A stretch of 64,000 bases of DNA from the NCBI GenBank assembly GCA_002345565.1, contig DDVS01000008.1, forward strand, positions 124,001-188,000, written 5' to 3'. Positions 43,128-51,875 of this stretch are shown here, one piece after another. The DNA comes from Flavobacteriales bacterium UBA2306. Its GTDB lineage: Bacteria; Bacteroidota; Bacteroidia; Flavobacteriales; Weeksellaceae. Each line of letters begins with the position of its first letter. Within the stretch, counting starts at the first letter, position 1. The position numbers were made by a program, and so were the translations under genes. The notes under the pieces are model-generated. The model was not told the DNA's origin, did not search any database, and saw only the letters and a program-made list of their open reading frames with translations.

Positions 43128-43595
43128 ATGAACTATGTAACCAAAGAAGGTTTGGATAAAATGAAAGCCGAACTGGAGCAATTAGAGACTATTGAAAGAC
43201 CAAAAGTAACCCAGCAGATTGCTGAGGCAAGAGATAAAGGTGATCTCTCGGAAAATGCTGAGTACGATGCCGCTAAAGAAGCACAAGGAATGTTGGAGAT
43301 GAGAATTTCTAAACTTAAGGATGTGATTGCAACTTCAAAGATTATTGATGGAAGCCAGCTGGATCTTAGCAAGGTTTCTATCCTTACAACGGTAAGATTG
43401 AAAAATAATGCAACAAAAGGAGAGCAGAAATTTACTTTGGTTCCAGATAACGAGAGTGATATCAAGGTTGGTAAAATCTCTGTAAACACACCTATTGCTA
43501 AAGGTCTTTTAGGAAAAGCGGTGGGGGAAACAGCAGATATAGTTTTGCCGAATGGTAATAAATTGTCTTTTGAGGTTTTGGAGATCTCTTTATAG
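43128..43595 (+). CDS. greA: Transcription elongation factor GreA
   Basis: A 155-residue factor that stimulates transcript cleavage by backtracked RNA polymerase. The N-terminal coiled coil (MNYVTKEGLDKMKAELEQLE) carries the acidic tip in ARDKGDLSENAEYDAAKEAQ (the key DLSENAEY motif). The C-terminal FKBP-like domain (ISVNTPIAKGLLGKAVGETADI) is complete. I set the start at ATG 43128; the frame extends 45 codons upstream across the promoter and a divergent gene and is not coding there. The HIT gene follows after 60 nt. Confidence 0.97.
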   Translation: MNYVTKEGLDKMKAELEQLETIERPKVTQQIAEARDKGDLSENAEYDAAKEAQGMLEMRISKLKDVIATSKIIDGSQLDLSKVSILTTVRLKNNATKGEQKFTLVPDNESDIKVGKISVNTPIAKGLLGKAVGETADIVLPNGNKLSFEVLEISL

Positions 43596-43655
43596 AATCA
43601 GATTTTTCTTTAATTGGTTTAATAATTGTAAGAGATCCCAGAATAAAAAACAATT

Positions 43656-44045
43656 ATGAGCAGTATTTTTTCTAAAATCATTTCAGGAGAGATTCCTGGG
43701 TACATCATTGCAGAAGATGAAAAGCATATCGCTTTTTTGGATGCGATGCCTTTGGTAAAAGGACATACTTTGGTAGTCCCAAAGAAAGAGACGGATTCGA
43801 TATTTGATCTTGATTCTCAGGAGTATAAAGATTTGTGGGCGTTTACACAAAATGTTGCGAAACAGATCCAAAAAGCCATTCCATGTAAAAGGGTAGGAAT
43901 TGCAGTTGTAGGGTTAGAAGTACCTCATGCTCATATTCACCTGGTACCGCTCAATAAAGTGGATGATCTTAATTTCAGAAACGTAAGGTTGATTTTTACC
44001 CCAGAAGAGTATAAAGAAATCCAACAATCCATTATCAATGCATAA
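43656..44045 (+). CDS. HIT-family nucleotide-binding protein
   Basis: A 129-residue histidine-triad protein of the HinT/Fhit-like class. The triad H91-x-H93-x-H95 lies in VPHAHIHLVPL. The N-terminal FSKIISGEIPGYIIAEDEKHIAFLDAMPLVKGHTLVVPK is the usual first half. These proteins hydrolyse AMP-lysine, AMP-NH2 or related nucleotide conjugates. A greA-HIT neighbourhood is common in Bacteroidota. A short hairpin lies between it and clpX. Confidence 0.95.
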   Translation: MSSIFSKIISGEIPGYIIAEDEKHIAFLDAMPLVKGHTLVVPKKETDSIFDLDSQEYKDLWAFTQNVAKQIQKAIPCKRVGIAVVGLEVPHAHIHLVPLNKVDDLNFRNVRLIFTPEEYKEIQQSIINA

Positions 44046-44066
44046 AAGAAGTACTGAGCTTCTTTT
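44045..44066 (+). terminator. Terminator-like hairpin after HIT gene
   Basis: A 7-bp stem (AAAGAAG / CTTCTTT) with a 7-nt loop and a short T run directly follows the HIT stop. Only 28 nt separate it from clpX. Confidence 0.5.
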
Positions 44067-44093
44067 TTTAATTTATAGAACTTAATAAAAATT

Positions 44094-45269
44094 ATGAATC
44101 CAAATCAATGTTCGTTTTGTGGAAGAAAAAAGAATGAAGTACAAATTCTTATTTCCGGGCAAAACGGATTTATATGTGAAAATTGTATAGAACAGGCCCA
44201 TGCTATTGTAAAAGATAGTGTAAATAATAGTGATAACCAATCTCCTGCGCAGTCTCTGGAAGAGTTGAAAAAGCCAAAAGAGATAAAAGCGTTTTTAGAC
44301 CAATATGTCATAGGGCAAGATCAGGCAAAAAAACAATTGTCAATTGCGGTTTATAACCATTACAAAAGACTGCTTCATGCTCAGGATGAAAACCGGGAGG
44401 TGGAAATTGAGAAATCCAATATCATTATGATTGGTGAAACAGGAACCGGCAAAACACTTCTGGCAAAAACCATTGCAAAACAACTGAATGTTCCTTTTTG
44501 TATTGTAGATGCCACTATTCTAACAGAAGCAGGTTATGTAGGAGAAGATGTGGAAAGTATATTATCCCGGCTATTGATGGTAGCAGATTATGATGTAGAA
44601 AAAGCAGAGAAAGGCATTGTATTCATAGATGAGATTGATAAAATCGCAAGAAAATCTGATAATCCAAGCATAACAAGAGACGTTTCCGGAGAAGGTGTCC
44701 AGCAAGGATTATTGAAGCTTCTGGAAGGGAGTATTGTAAATGTGCCGCCTCAGGGAGGTAGAAAACATCCGGATCAGAAATATATCCAGGTAAATACTCA
44801 GAATATTCTTTTTATTGCAGGAGGAGCCTTTGATGGGATTAAAGAAATCATCGAAAGAAGACTTAATAAACAAGCCATCGGTTTTTCTGCCGAAAAACTC
44901 AATAAAACGGAAGAGGAAGATTATATCCTAAGCCAGATTAATGCGATAGATTTAAAAACTTTTGGATTAATACCAGAACTTTTAGGTAGATTTCCAATTA
45001 TAACTTATCTGGATAAGCTAACAAAAGAAACTCTTGTAAGAATAATGAAAGAACCCAAAAATTCTATCATTAATCAGTTTACAGAACTTTTCAAAATGGA
45101 TAATGTCCAGCTGGAATTTACAGATAAAGCCATTGAAGAAATTGTGGAAGATACCATGAATAAAGGTCTTGGCGCAAGAGGCCTGAGAGGGACAACCGAA
45201 AAAGTTTTAGAAGATTATATGTTTGAAATTGATGCCAAACAAAAAGTAGTAATAGACTCCATATTATAA
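44094..45269 (+). CDS. clpX: ClpX ATPase, specificity subunit of ClpXP protease
   Basis: A 391-residue AAA+ unfoldase delivering substrates to ClpP. The N-terminal zinc finger has C6, C9, C28 and C31. Walker A is GETGTGKT (114-121), Walker B is FIDEID (about 177-182), and the pore region GYVGEDVE and the ClpP-docking IGF loop (KQAIGFSA) are present, followed by LIPELLGRFPI. It is slightly shorter than the E. coli protein but complete. clpP is not adjacent here. A T9SS gene with its own promoter follows. Confidence 0.97.
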   Translation: MNPNQCSFCGRKKNEVQILISGQNGFICENCIEQAHAIVKDSVNNSDNQSPAQSLEELKKPKEIKAFLDQYVIGQDQAKKQLSIAVYNHYKRLLHAQDENREVEIEKSNIIMIGETGTGKTLLAKTIAKQLNVPFCIVDATILTEAGYVGEDVESILSRLLMVADYDVEKAEKGIVFIDEIDKIARKSDNPSITRDVSGEGVQQGLLKLLEGSIVNVPPQGGRKHPDQKYIQVNTQNILFIAGGAFDGIKEIIERRLNKQAIGFSAEKLNKTEEEDYILSQINAIDLKTFGLIPELLGRFPIITYLDKLTKETLVRIMKEPKNSIINQFTELFKMDNVQLEFTDKAIEEIVEDTMNKGLGARGLRGTTEKVLEDYMFEIDAKQKVVIDSIL

Positions 45270-45295
45270 AATCTTTAATTATCGTAACACAATTA

Positions 45296-45323
45296 TTGAT
45301 TATTGAAAAAATTAATATCTTTG
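45296..45323 (+). promoter_or_regulatory. Predicted promoter of T9SS protein gene
   Basis: TTG at 45296-45298, a 17-nt spacer and an exact TATCTTTG at 45316-45323. The ATG is 26 nt downstream. Confidence 0.65.
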
Positions 45324-45349
45324 CAAGTAACACAATAAAACACACCACG

Positions 45350-47368
45350 ATGATAAAGAAATTATTTGAATTCCATTTAATACTATTTTCTATTCCTATT
45401 TTTTCGCAGGTGCTCACTTATGTTGGTAACAATGCTTTGGTAACCATACAGAATCAAACATTGATATACAACGGAGGAGGACTGCAATTAGCGGGAACAG
45501 GAACAGTCAATAATTCTGGCAATATTATGATTGTCAAGAACGCAGCAACTTCTGATGTAGTTAATATTGCTTCTACATCCAGTCTCAATCTTAAATTTAA
45601 CGGTAGCCAAAATTTTGGACAACTTTATATCAAAGATATTCCTCAGGCTAATATTACAGGCACAGTTAATAAAGAATATAGAGCAGATGCTAATAGTGGA
45701 ACCACAGCCAGACAACAGATTGGCTTACCATTCTACAATTATACCATTGCAAATTTGGTAAGCAGCCTTGCAGGAAGTACAGCGAACACCGGAGGCAGTT
45801 ATCTTAATGTTACAGCCACAACCAACAATTCAGCTGGACGTTTTAATCCAAGTTCTGTTTTCCGATGGAATAATGCCAGAGCTAGATTCGAACAAATTGC
45901 AGCAGCATCCAGTGCTTTAGCCACAACCAATGTAGGAACAGCTTTGGACTATTATATTGTGCCCAGAAGAAATAGTGCAGGCACAGTAGTCTGGGATCCG
46001 GCTGCTACTACAACAATTAGCCGATTTTCCGGAACCCCAGTGTCCGATGTAACAACAGTACAGTCTTTTAGTCTTACAGGAGCAGCAGCGGGAATAAGTT
46101 TTGGTTACAACGGCTCCTCTGCCAATTATTTTGGAGAGAGATATTACAGCTATTTGGATGATCCCTTCCAATCCAAAACAGCCAATAATGGTGGCTGGGA
46201 TGTATTGTATGCGAAAAATCTCTATCAGGTAGCCAATCCATTTTTAACCAATATAGATTTGCGATACATCGGTTTGGGAGAAACCACCAATTCTGATGGT
46301 AATAATATTCCAAATCTCCAAGGAATTGCCTACTATACTTCTGGATTAACCTGGACCAGAGGAACAGGAACAAGTTATCCGGTAACTGGCACATCTACAG
46401 GGCAAACAGTAAAGATGACGGTTTCTGCCGGCGCTTTCCAGGCGGGAGATCTTAGTGCCAACCGTTTGATTATAAAACCGATGTCCGAGTTTATGATCAA
46501 ACTTTCCGCAGATAATGGCTCCAATACGCTTTCAAAAATTGATTTTACTTCGCTCCGCAGATTTGGATTTTCATCCAGAGATAATACGACACAAACCACC
46601 AATCCGTCTAGCAGGATTTACAGTGACGAAACAGATATCCCTGCAGATAAAATTGTGAAGCAGTTGGCCGTGATTCTTTATGATAAAGACAGCATAGAAG
46701 TAGGAAGAACTTACTATGCCATATCACCCTCTTCCATAAGTGGTAACAATCCTGGAAACACTCTTTTGCAAACTTATAATGATGAAGCTTATATTTTTAC
46801 GAAAGAAGAATTATCCACCGGAGGAGAAGATATTAATTTATCTGGAAAGCTTTATATTAATGAAGCGAATGAAGTAGATTTTAGATCAAAGGAAATCCCT
46901 TTATACATTAACTATTCTGAATATCCTTATTATCTCAATTTTGAAGTGTACGAAAAAGGAAACAGGGTAGAAGAAGGGCTAACATCCGGGAAAAATTTTT
47001 ACCTTAAAAATAGCCAGGGTCAATTTATAAAAATTGAGGACGGAAGTTCTCTCTCATTAAGTGGAGCACAAGTTTTGGGTCTATATTACGACTTGCCGGA
47101 AGGTGGTACACTAGGTGCAGATAATAACAGTAATTCACAGACCATTATAGCTAAAAAAGATGGACAATGGATCGTGAGGTTTTCAAAAAATTGGAAGAAT
47201 GCATCTGTAGAGGTTTTTTCTGTTGGAGGTCAACTTCTTGATGCCAAAACCAAAATTAATACAAACGCTGATTATATTATTCCAGTTAAAAAACAATCTA
47301 ATGCTTTGTATTTGGTAAAGGCTACGTCTGAAAAAGGAGAGGTTGTAGTGAAAAAGATTTTGAATTAA
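45350..47368 (+). CDS. T9SS type A sorting domain surface protein
   Basis: A 672-residue secreted protein. A signal peptide (residues 1-20, ILFSIPIFSQ) leads into Asn/Gly/Thr-rich beta-structured sequence including a filamentous-type start (YVGNNALVTIQNQTLIYNGGG, with a TGTVNNSGNI step). The C-terminus has the sorting pattern (ASVEVFSVGGQLLDAKTKI ... ALYLVKATSEKGEVVVKKILN). The start is ATG 45350; the frame continues 18 codons upstream through the promoter. The next gene, a 76-residue membrane protein, begins 20 nt later, so they form a pair. Role unknown; cell-surface structural protein or adhesin is likely. Confidence 0.87.
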   Translation: MIKKLFEFHLILFSIPIFSQVLTYVGNNALVTIQNQTLIYNGGGLQLAGTGTVNNSGNIMIVKNAATSDVVNIASTSSLNLKFNGSQNFGQLYIKDIPQANITGTVNKEYRADANSGTTARQQIGLPFYNYTIANLVSSLAGSTANTGGSYLNVTATTNNSAGRFNPSSVFRWNNARARFEQIAAASSALATTNVGTALDYYIVPRRNSAGTVVWDPAATTTISRFSGTPVSDVTTVQSFSLTGAAAGISFGYNGSSANYFGERYYSYLDDPFQSKTANNGGWDVLYAKNLYQVANPFLTNIDLRYIGLGETTNSDGNNIPNLQGIAYYTSGLTWTRGTGTSYPVTGTSTGQTVKMTVSAGAFQAGDLSANRLIIKPMSEFMIKLSADNGSNTLSKIDFTSLRRFGFSSRDNTTQTTNPSSRIYSDETDIPADKIVKQLAVILYDKDSIEVGRTYYAISPSSISGNNPGNTLLQTYNDEAYIFTKEELSTGGEDINLSGKLYINEANEVDFRSKEIPLYINYSEYPYYLNFEVYEKGNRVEEGLTSGKNFYLKNSQGQFIKIEDGSSLSLSGAQVLGLYYDLPEGGTLGADNNSNSQTIIAKKDGQWIVRFSKNWKNASVEVFSVGGQLLDAKTKINTNADYIIPVKKQSNALYLVKATSEKGEVVVKKILN

Positions 47369-47388
47369 CATAAACACAAATTTATATA

Positions 47389-47619
47389 ATGATGAGAAAT
47401 TTTTTAATTAAAAAACTAGGATGCGTTTTCTTGATATTAAATAGTCTGATAATATTGGCGCAGTCTGTACCGCCGCCGCCGGAGAATCCGGAATCTGGAG
47501 ATATTGGTGGTTACCCCGCGTCGCCCATAGATGATTACACTATTTTCTTATTTATAGTAGCAGTGTTAATGATTGTCTTAGTTACAGTAAAAGCAAAGCA
47601 GATTACTTTAAAAGATTAA
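47389..47619 (+). CDS. Small proline-rich membrane protein linked to T9SS substrate
   Basis: A 76-residue protein with a signal peptide (residues 1-25, ending ILAQS), a short Pro/Gly-rich exposed stretch (VPPPPENPESGDIGGYPASP), one membrane helix (TIFLFIVAVLMIVLVTV, residues 52-68) and a basic tail. Similar signal-Pro-rich-TM miniproteins often follow T9SS surface genes in flavobacteria. No biochemical role is known. It is 20 nt after the T9SS gene and ends at a terminator. Confidence 0.8.
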   Translation: MMRNFLIKKLGCVFLILNSLIILAQSVPPPPENPESGDIGGYPASPIDDYTIFLFIVAVLMIVLVTVKAKQITLKD

Positions 47620-47630
47620 TATTTTAAACA

Positions 47631-47666
47631 AAAACTCATTTTTTTTTAAATGAGTTTTTTATTTTT
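47631..47666 (+). terminator. Terminator after small membrane protein
   Basis: An 11-bp stem (AAAACTCATTT / AAATGAGTTTT) with a T-rich loop, followed by TTATTTTT. Confidence 0.85.
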
Positions 47667-47671
47667 ACTCT

Positions 47672-48952
47672 ATGAAAAAAATGTTTTTAGCAGGCGCTGT
47701 GCTTTTCTCAGTTCTTACGTTTGCACAATTTGAAGTAAAAGTATCGGTGCCATCCTATTTATCTGGCTCAGACGCCTATTTATATGGTTTTAATGGTTCA
47801 AAAGAAATACTTTTGGCGAAAGCGAAATATCAAAGTAATAATGCTGTTTTCAAAGTCGATAAAAAGTACATTGGAATGATGAGAGCTTTTTTTCAGAAGT
47901 CAAACTCATCCATTAATATGGCTTCAGAAAACCAAGAGGTAAAAGTTTCTGTTGAGGTAGATTCCAAAAACAAAATATCAAATGTAGTTTTTCAAGATGC
48001 GACCAATCAGCTTTTTGCAACAGATATAGAACAGCAAAAAAAACAAGAACTTATATTGCCCGCTTTGATCCAGATTAAGGATTATTATAAACCATCAGAA
48101 GCATTTTACAAATCTTTGGAAACCGAAATTAATCTGCTCTCCGGAAATCATAATTCTTTGGATGATTCTCACCCGTTTTTGGACTTTTATCATAAAAATC
48201 AAAAATACACTTCACAAGAAAAAACGTCTGAGTTAAAATCTCAAGATTACATTAATTTCTTTTCTAAGTCTGGTGAATATCTGGAAACATCCACTATGAT
48301 GAAGCCTGCACTCATTAATTACCTCAATGTTTCTAAAACTAATGTAGAAGCTGGCGTAGATAAATTATTGGAAGCTGTAAACCTGGAAACCCCAAGAGGA
48401 CAAACCATATTATCGGAACTTATAGACATTTTCAATACCTATAGTATGGACAAGCTGAAGGATAAATATTTAAAGGAAGGTAATAATCTTAAATGTACCA
48501 TCAATGACAGGCTAGCCTCTACGCTGAAGGCTAATAACAACACCATCATTGGTGCAAGAATGCCGAATAATATTTTTGCAAATCCAGTTCATACAAGTGC
48601 AAAATCTCTGTATGATGTTAAAGCATCTAAAAAAATTGTAGTGTTTTGGTCTTCCACCTGTTCTCATTGCGAGGCAGAATTACCAAAATTATTAGAAAAG
48701 TATGATAAACTTAAAGCGCAGAATATTGAGGTAATTGCGCTGTCTCTTGATAGTAATATGGATGAATTCAAAGGCAAAGCCAATATCTATCCCTGGATTA
48801 GTGCCTCTGAGCTTAAAGGTTGGTATAGCTCTTATGGAGATACTTATAATATTAACGCAACACCTACTTACTTTGTCTTAGATTCTAATAATGTGATTGT
48901 TAGCAAGCCAGATCATGTGGGGGATGTTTTAGATTATTTAAAAGTCAATTAA
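47672..48952 (+). CDS. Exported TlpA/AhpC-type thioredoxin-fold protein
   Basis: A 426-residue protein with a signal peptide (residues 1-18), a long N-terminal domain without recognisable motif (about 20-290) and a C-terminal thioredoxin domain. The active site is SSTCSHC with C330 and C333, followed by PKLLEKYDKLKAQNIEVIALS and TPTYFVLDSNN with the cis-Pro. This layout, a DUF4369-like or family-specific N-domain plus TlpA, is common in Bacteroidota periplasmic redox proteins. It starts right at the previous terminator, so it may have its own promoter. tRNA-Met follows. Confidence 0.88.
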   Translation: MKKMFLAGAVLFSVLTFAQFEVKVSVPSYLSGSDAYLYGFNGSKEILLAKAKYQSNNAVFKVDKKYIGMMRAFFQKSNSSINMASENQEVKVSVEVDSKNKISNVVFQDATNQLFATDIEQQKKQELILPALIQIKDYYKPSEAFYKSLETEINLLSGNHNSLDDSHPFLDFYHKNQKYTSQEKTSELKSQDYINFFSKSGEYLETSTMMKPALINYLNVSKTNVEAGVDKLLEAVNLETPRGQTILSELIDIFNTYSMDKLKDKYLKEGNNLKCTINDRLASTLKANNNTIIGARMPNNIFANPVHTSAKSLYDVKASKKIVVFWSSTCSHCEAELPKLLEKYDKLKAQNIEVIALSLDSNMDEFKGKANIYPWISASELKGWYSSYGDTYNINATPTYFVLDSNNVIVSKPDHVGDVLDYLKVN

Positions 48953-48956
48953 AAAT

Positions 48957-48986
48957 TTGTGGGAATGCAAAATATCCTTATATTTG
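48957..48986 (+). promoter_or_regulatory. Predicted promoter of tRNA-Met
   Basis: TTG at 48957-48959, a 19-nt spacer and an exact TATATTTG at 48979-48986. The mature tRNA starts 13 nt after the -7 box. Confidence 0.7.
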
Positions 48987-48998
48987 CACCACAAAAAT

Positions 48999-49075
48999 GG
49001 CGAGGTAGCTCAGATGGTTAGAGCGCAGGATTCATAACCCTGAGGTCACGGGTTCAATTCCCGTCCTCGCTACCA
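48999..49075 (+). tRNA. tRNA-Met (CAT), elongator type
   Basis: A 77-nt cloverleaf with the CCA end encoded. The acceptor stem GGCGAGG pairs with CCTCGCT (one G-U at the first position). The D-loop AGCTCAGATGGTTAGAGC, anticodon loop TTCATAA (anticodon CAT) and T-arm GGGTTCAATTCCC are all normal. The first-pair G-U and lack of a C1-A72 mismatch argue against the initiator. A lysidine-modified tRNA-Ile with the same anticodon cannot be fully excluded. A terminator follows directly. Confidence 0.96.
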
Positions 49076-49077
49076 TA

Positions 49078-49112
49078 AAACTCTTTTCAAACATTGAAAA
49101 GAGTTTTTTTTT
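49078..49112 (+). terminator. Terminator of tRNA-Met
   Basis: A 13-bp perfect stem (AAACTCTTTTCAA / TTGAAAAGAGTTT), loop ACA, with a T run of nine, 2 nt after the tRNA CCA. Confidence 0.9.
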
Positions 49113-49292
49113 CTTAAAAATATCACTGCTTAAAAATATATTACTCTGTTTTCTAAAGTTTTAGTTTTAAATTCTATTTTTATTTAAAAATAATTATAAA
49201 ATATTTGGATGTGATTTTAGAATGTTGTATTTTTACATCGCTTTTGAGAGAATACTCAAAGCAATAAATTTTTTTTCATCATTTGTGTTTTT

Positions 49293-49325
49293 AGAATCGT
49301 ACATCTTGTGCGATTCTTTTTTTTA
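49293..49325 (+). terminator. Plus-strand terminator near DUF3810 gene end
   Basis: AGAATCGTAC pairs with GTGCGATTCT (one G-T), 5-nt loop, followed by eight T. The T run is on the plus strand although no plus-strand gene lies between it and the tRNA terminator 180 nt upstream. Confidence 0.7.
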
Positions 49326-50396
49326 TTTTAATTCATATATTACCAATAAATTAACAAAATATGAGTAGCTAATGCTGCCATCTTGTTGGTTAGATTTGAG
49401 GAATAAATCATTAGAAACACCGAATAACTCGCTTATAAATCCATCATTTTTCTGGATAAATTTTAATTCGTTTTCACGGTCTCGTTTCATTTTGTTTGAA
49501 TATTGATTAAGAATCTTTTTCGTAAACTCTGGGTCTGTCTTGGAAACAGCTCTTAGAAGACTTTTTAAAACATATAGGCGGCTGCTATATTGTAAAGCTA
49601 TATTATCTGAATTTCTAGCAGCAAGATACGCTATAAAGCTAGCTTCTTGTTCCCTTGCATAACCCAATTGATGAGACATTTCATGAGCCAGGGTAAAAGG
49701 GAGCTGGGTTGCCGGCACATTAGGATTATATTGGCCTTCTGCTGTAAAAGGATTATAATAACCCAGAATACCTGTCTTACTCATAAAAGAAGCAAAAAGA
49801 CTTGGTTTTATAGAGAGGGTTGTAGTCGGTTTTTTATTACAAACCTCTTGAGGTAAATTCTTTTGTTGACTTATAATTTCCAGCTTTATTTGATCAATAT
49901 TATTGATGATAAAAACTCCGCTTTTGTTTTCCGGCGTTTTTTCTCTAATTTCTTTGCAGAGTTTAAGATAAATGATTGCTAAATTTTGGATGTCGTTATC
50001 TGTAATTTTTTTCTTCTCTAAGGTTTTGATAATAGGAGATTGGAAATATAGCATTCTCCAAAAACTTTGATACACGAAATAAGAAATATTCAAGAATACA
50101 AGGATTGCCTTCAATGTTCTACTTTTCTTCAAAAAAATAAGTCTGTAAAAAAAGAATAACCCCGAAACAATAATTAAAAGATAAAAAACATCCCCAAATG
50201 AAAATTCTAATCCAGAAAAAAAACGAACGTGAATGTTTTTCTTCCATTCATAAAATTTTTCAAATAATAGAATGGTCCAATTGATTTTGGATAAAACGTA
50301 AAACAACAAAAATTGGACAACCAAAATGATTGCCCAATTTTTATTTTTGTATAATATGTTATGTCTAATGTCCACCGGAGATTTTTTCTTTGTCAA
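49323..50396 (-). CDS. DUF3810 membrane protein with HExxH zinc motif
   Basis: A 357-residue membrane protein. Three hydrophobic helices (about 22-36, 68-90 and 97-113) precede a soluble domain. It contains HEMSH at 238-242, a Glu-rich helix (EQEASFIAYLAARN) 10 or so residues later that can supply the third zinc ligand, and a conserved lead-in (YYNPFTAEGQYNPNVP). DUF3810 is found mainly in Bacteroidota and is predicted to be a membrane metalloprotease, but this is unproven. The start overlaps the end of the MFS gene by 32 nt, so it is probably translated from the same mRNA. Confidence 0.85.
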   Translation of the reverse strand: MTKKKSPVDIRHNILYKNKNWAIILVVQFLLFYVLSKINWTILLFEKFYEWKKNIHVRFFSGLEFSFGDVFYLLIIVSGLFFFYRLIFLKKSRTLKAILVFLNISYFVYQSFWRMLYFQSPIIKTLEKKKITDNDIQNLAIIYLKLCKEIREKTPENKSGVFIINNIDQIKLEIISQQKNLPQEVCNKKPTTTLSIKPSLFASFMSKTGILGYYNPFTAEGQYNPNVPATQLPFTLAHEMSHQLGYAREQEASFIAYLAARNSDNIALQYSSRLYVLKSLLRAVSKTDPEFTKKILNQYSNKMKRDRENELKFIQKNDGFISELFGVSNDLFLKSNQQDGSISYSYFVNLLVIYELK

Positions 50397-51804
50397 GATT
50401 AATACCTTGTTTCTTTAGAATTTGGCTAACCCTTATTGCATAGAATGCAAGATAAGCAAAACAAACCACTCCTACAATATAACTTGTATGGATAGAAGTG
50501 AGGTCTGCAATATAGCCTTGCAGCCAGCTTATAATACCACCTCCCATAATCATCATAATAAGCATACTGCTACCTTCATTGGTGTGTTTCCCCAATCCAT
50601 TCACTGCTAAAGCAAAAATACATGGCCACAAAGTGCTGCAAAAAAGACCCACACTTGTGAAGGCGTATACGGAAAACATACCTTCTGTGGTCATTCCCAG
50701 AATTAAAGCAAGTATGCCAGCTAAAGAAAATATGAGTAACATTCTTGCAGGATTTCCTTTGCTTAAAACATCTGCAATAATCATTACCAGAATGATGAAT
50801 GGATAAATATAGAAAGGTTTAAGATCGTGCTGTGCAATAGCATTAACCAATAAAAATACACCAAACGCAAGATATGGCGCAAGGAAACGTAATATTTTTT
50901 TAAACCCGGCAGAAATATCAAAAGCCTCTACAGCGCCTGTCCATCTTCCGATCATTAAACTTGCCCAATAAAGAGATACGTACGGTGCAACATCTTTGGT
51001 AGAAAATCCTAATGATTTTTCCATATAAGCAGGCAGATTGCTCGCGGTGGAAACTTCTACACCTACATAGACGAATATGGCAATCATCCCAAGAACAAGC
51101 TGTGGGTATTTAAGGGCAGAAGATCTGTGTTCTCCAGGCGTTACATCTTCTGTATCTTCTGTGCTTACTTCTGTTCTTTGTGGTAATGAAGAAAATTTAA
51201 GTAATAGTGCAACCAAAACAAAAGCTGCTCCTAGAATAAGATAAGGAATTTTTACACTTTCTATACTGGCTGTTGTACTGGCGGTAGTGGCAGAGCCAAA
51301 AATGGCAAATGACACAATAAGAGGACCAATGGTTGTCCCGAAATTATTTATCCCTCCTGCTAATGTTAACCTCTGTGCACCAGTTTCGGACGGGCCAACT
51401 TCTATTGCAAGAGGATTGGCAACAATCTGCTGAAGAGAAAATCCCAATCCAACAATAAATAGACCGGATATCATAAGTACAAACGATCCTAGATTAGCAG
51501 CCGGATAAAATAACATTGTTCCAAATGCTGAGATCAAGAGACCGCTGATTAATCCGTTTTTATAGCCTATTTTATTAATAAGATCCTGCTTTATGCTTTT
51601 TGAAATAAACATATAAATTAAAGATCCAACGGTGTACGCAACATAAAATGCAACAGATACTAGCTGGCTCTGGCTTTGTGTTAGATGAAAAGCTTCCTTA
51701 AAAACCGGGATTAAAATATCGTTACTTGCAGCAACAAATCCCCAGAAGAAAAACACGGTAACAAGTGGAACAAACTGTCCCCAATTGGTTTTTTGTGGTG
51801 TCAT
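50365..51804 (-). CDS. Sugar MFS transporter (FucP/GluP-like)
   Basis: A 479-residue, 12-helix major facilitator of the fucose/glucose/galactose:H+ symporter family. Signatures: FFFWGFVAASNDILIPVFKEAF (helix 1, conserved Asn-Asp), FVLMISGLFIVGLGFSLQQIVANP (helix 4), ETGAQRLTLAGGINNFGTTIGPL and MGGGIISWLQGYIADLTSIHTSY. It likely imports a hexose. A TACATTTG -7-like box lies 36 nt upstream on the minus strand (51840-51847). The DUF3810 gene overlaps its end. Confidence 0.93.
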   Translation of the reverse strand: MTPQKTNWGQFVPLVTVFFFWGFVAASNDILIPVFKEAFHLTQSQSQLVSVAFYVAYTVGSLIYMFISKSIKQDLINKIGYKNGLISGLLISAFGTMLFYPAANLGSFVLMISGLFIVGLGFSLQQIVANPLAIEVGPSETGAQRLTLAGGINNFGTTIGPLIVSFAIFGSATTASTTASIESVKIPYLILGAAFVLVALLLKFSSLPQRTEVSTEDTEDVTPGEHRSSALKYPQLVLGMIAIFVYVGVEVSTASNLPAYMEKSLGFSTKDVAPYVSLYWASLMIGRWTGAVEAFDISAGFKKILRFLAPYLAFGVFLLVNAIAQHDLKPFYIYPFIILVMIIADVLSKGNPARMLLIFSLAGILALILGMTTEGMFSVYAFTSVGLFCSTLWPCIFALAVNGLGKHTNEGSSMLIMMIMGGGIISWLQGYIADLTSIHTSYIVGVVCFAYLAFYAIRVSQILKKQGINLDKEKISGGH

Positions 51805-51875
51805 TATAATTATTGTTTAATTTTAAAGTTTATATTTCACAAATGTAAGTAAAAACTGCTTTGGTATTTATTTTT

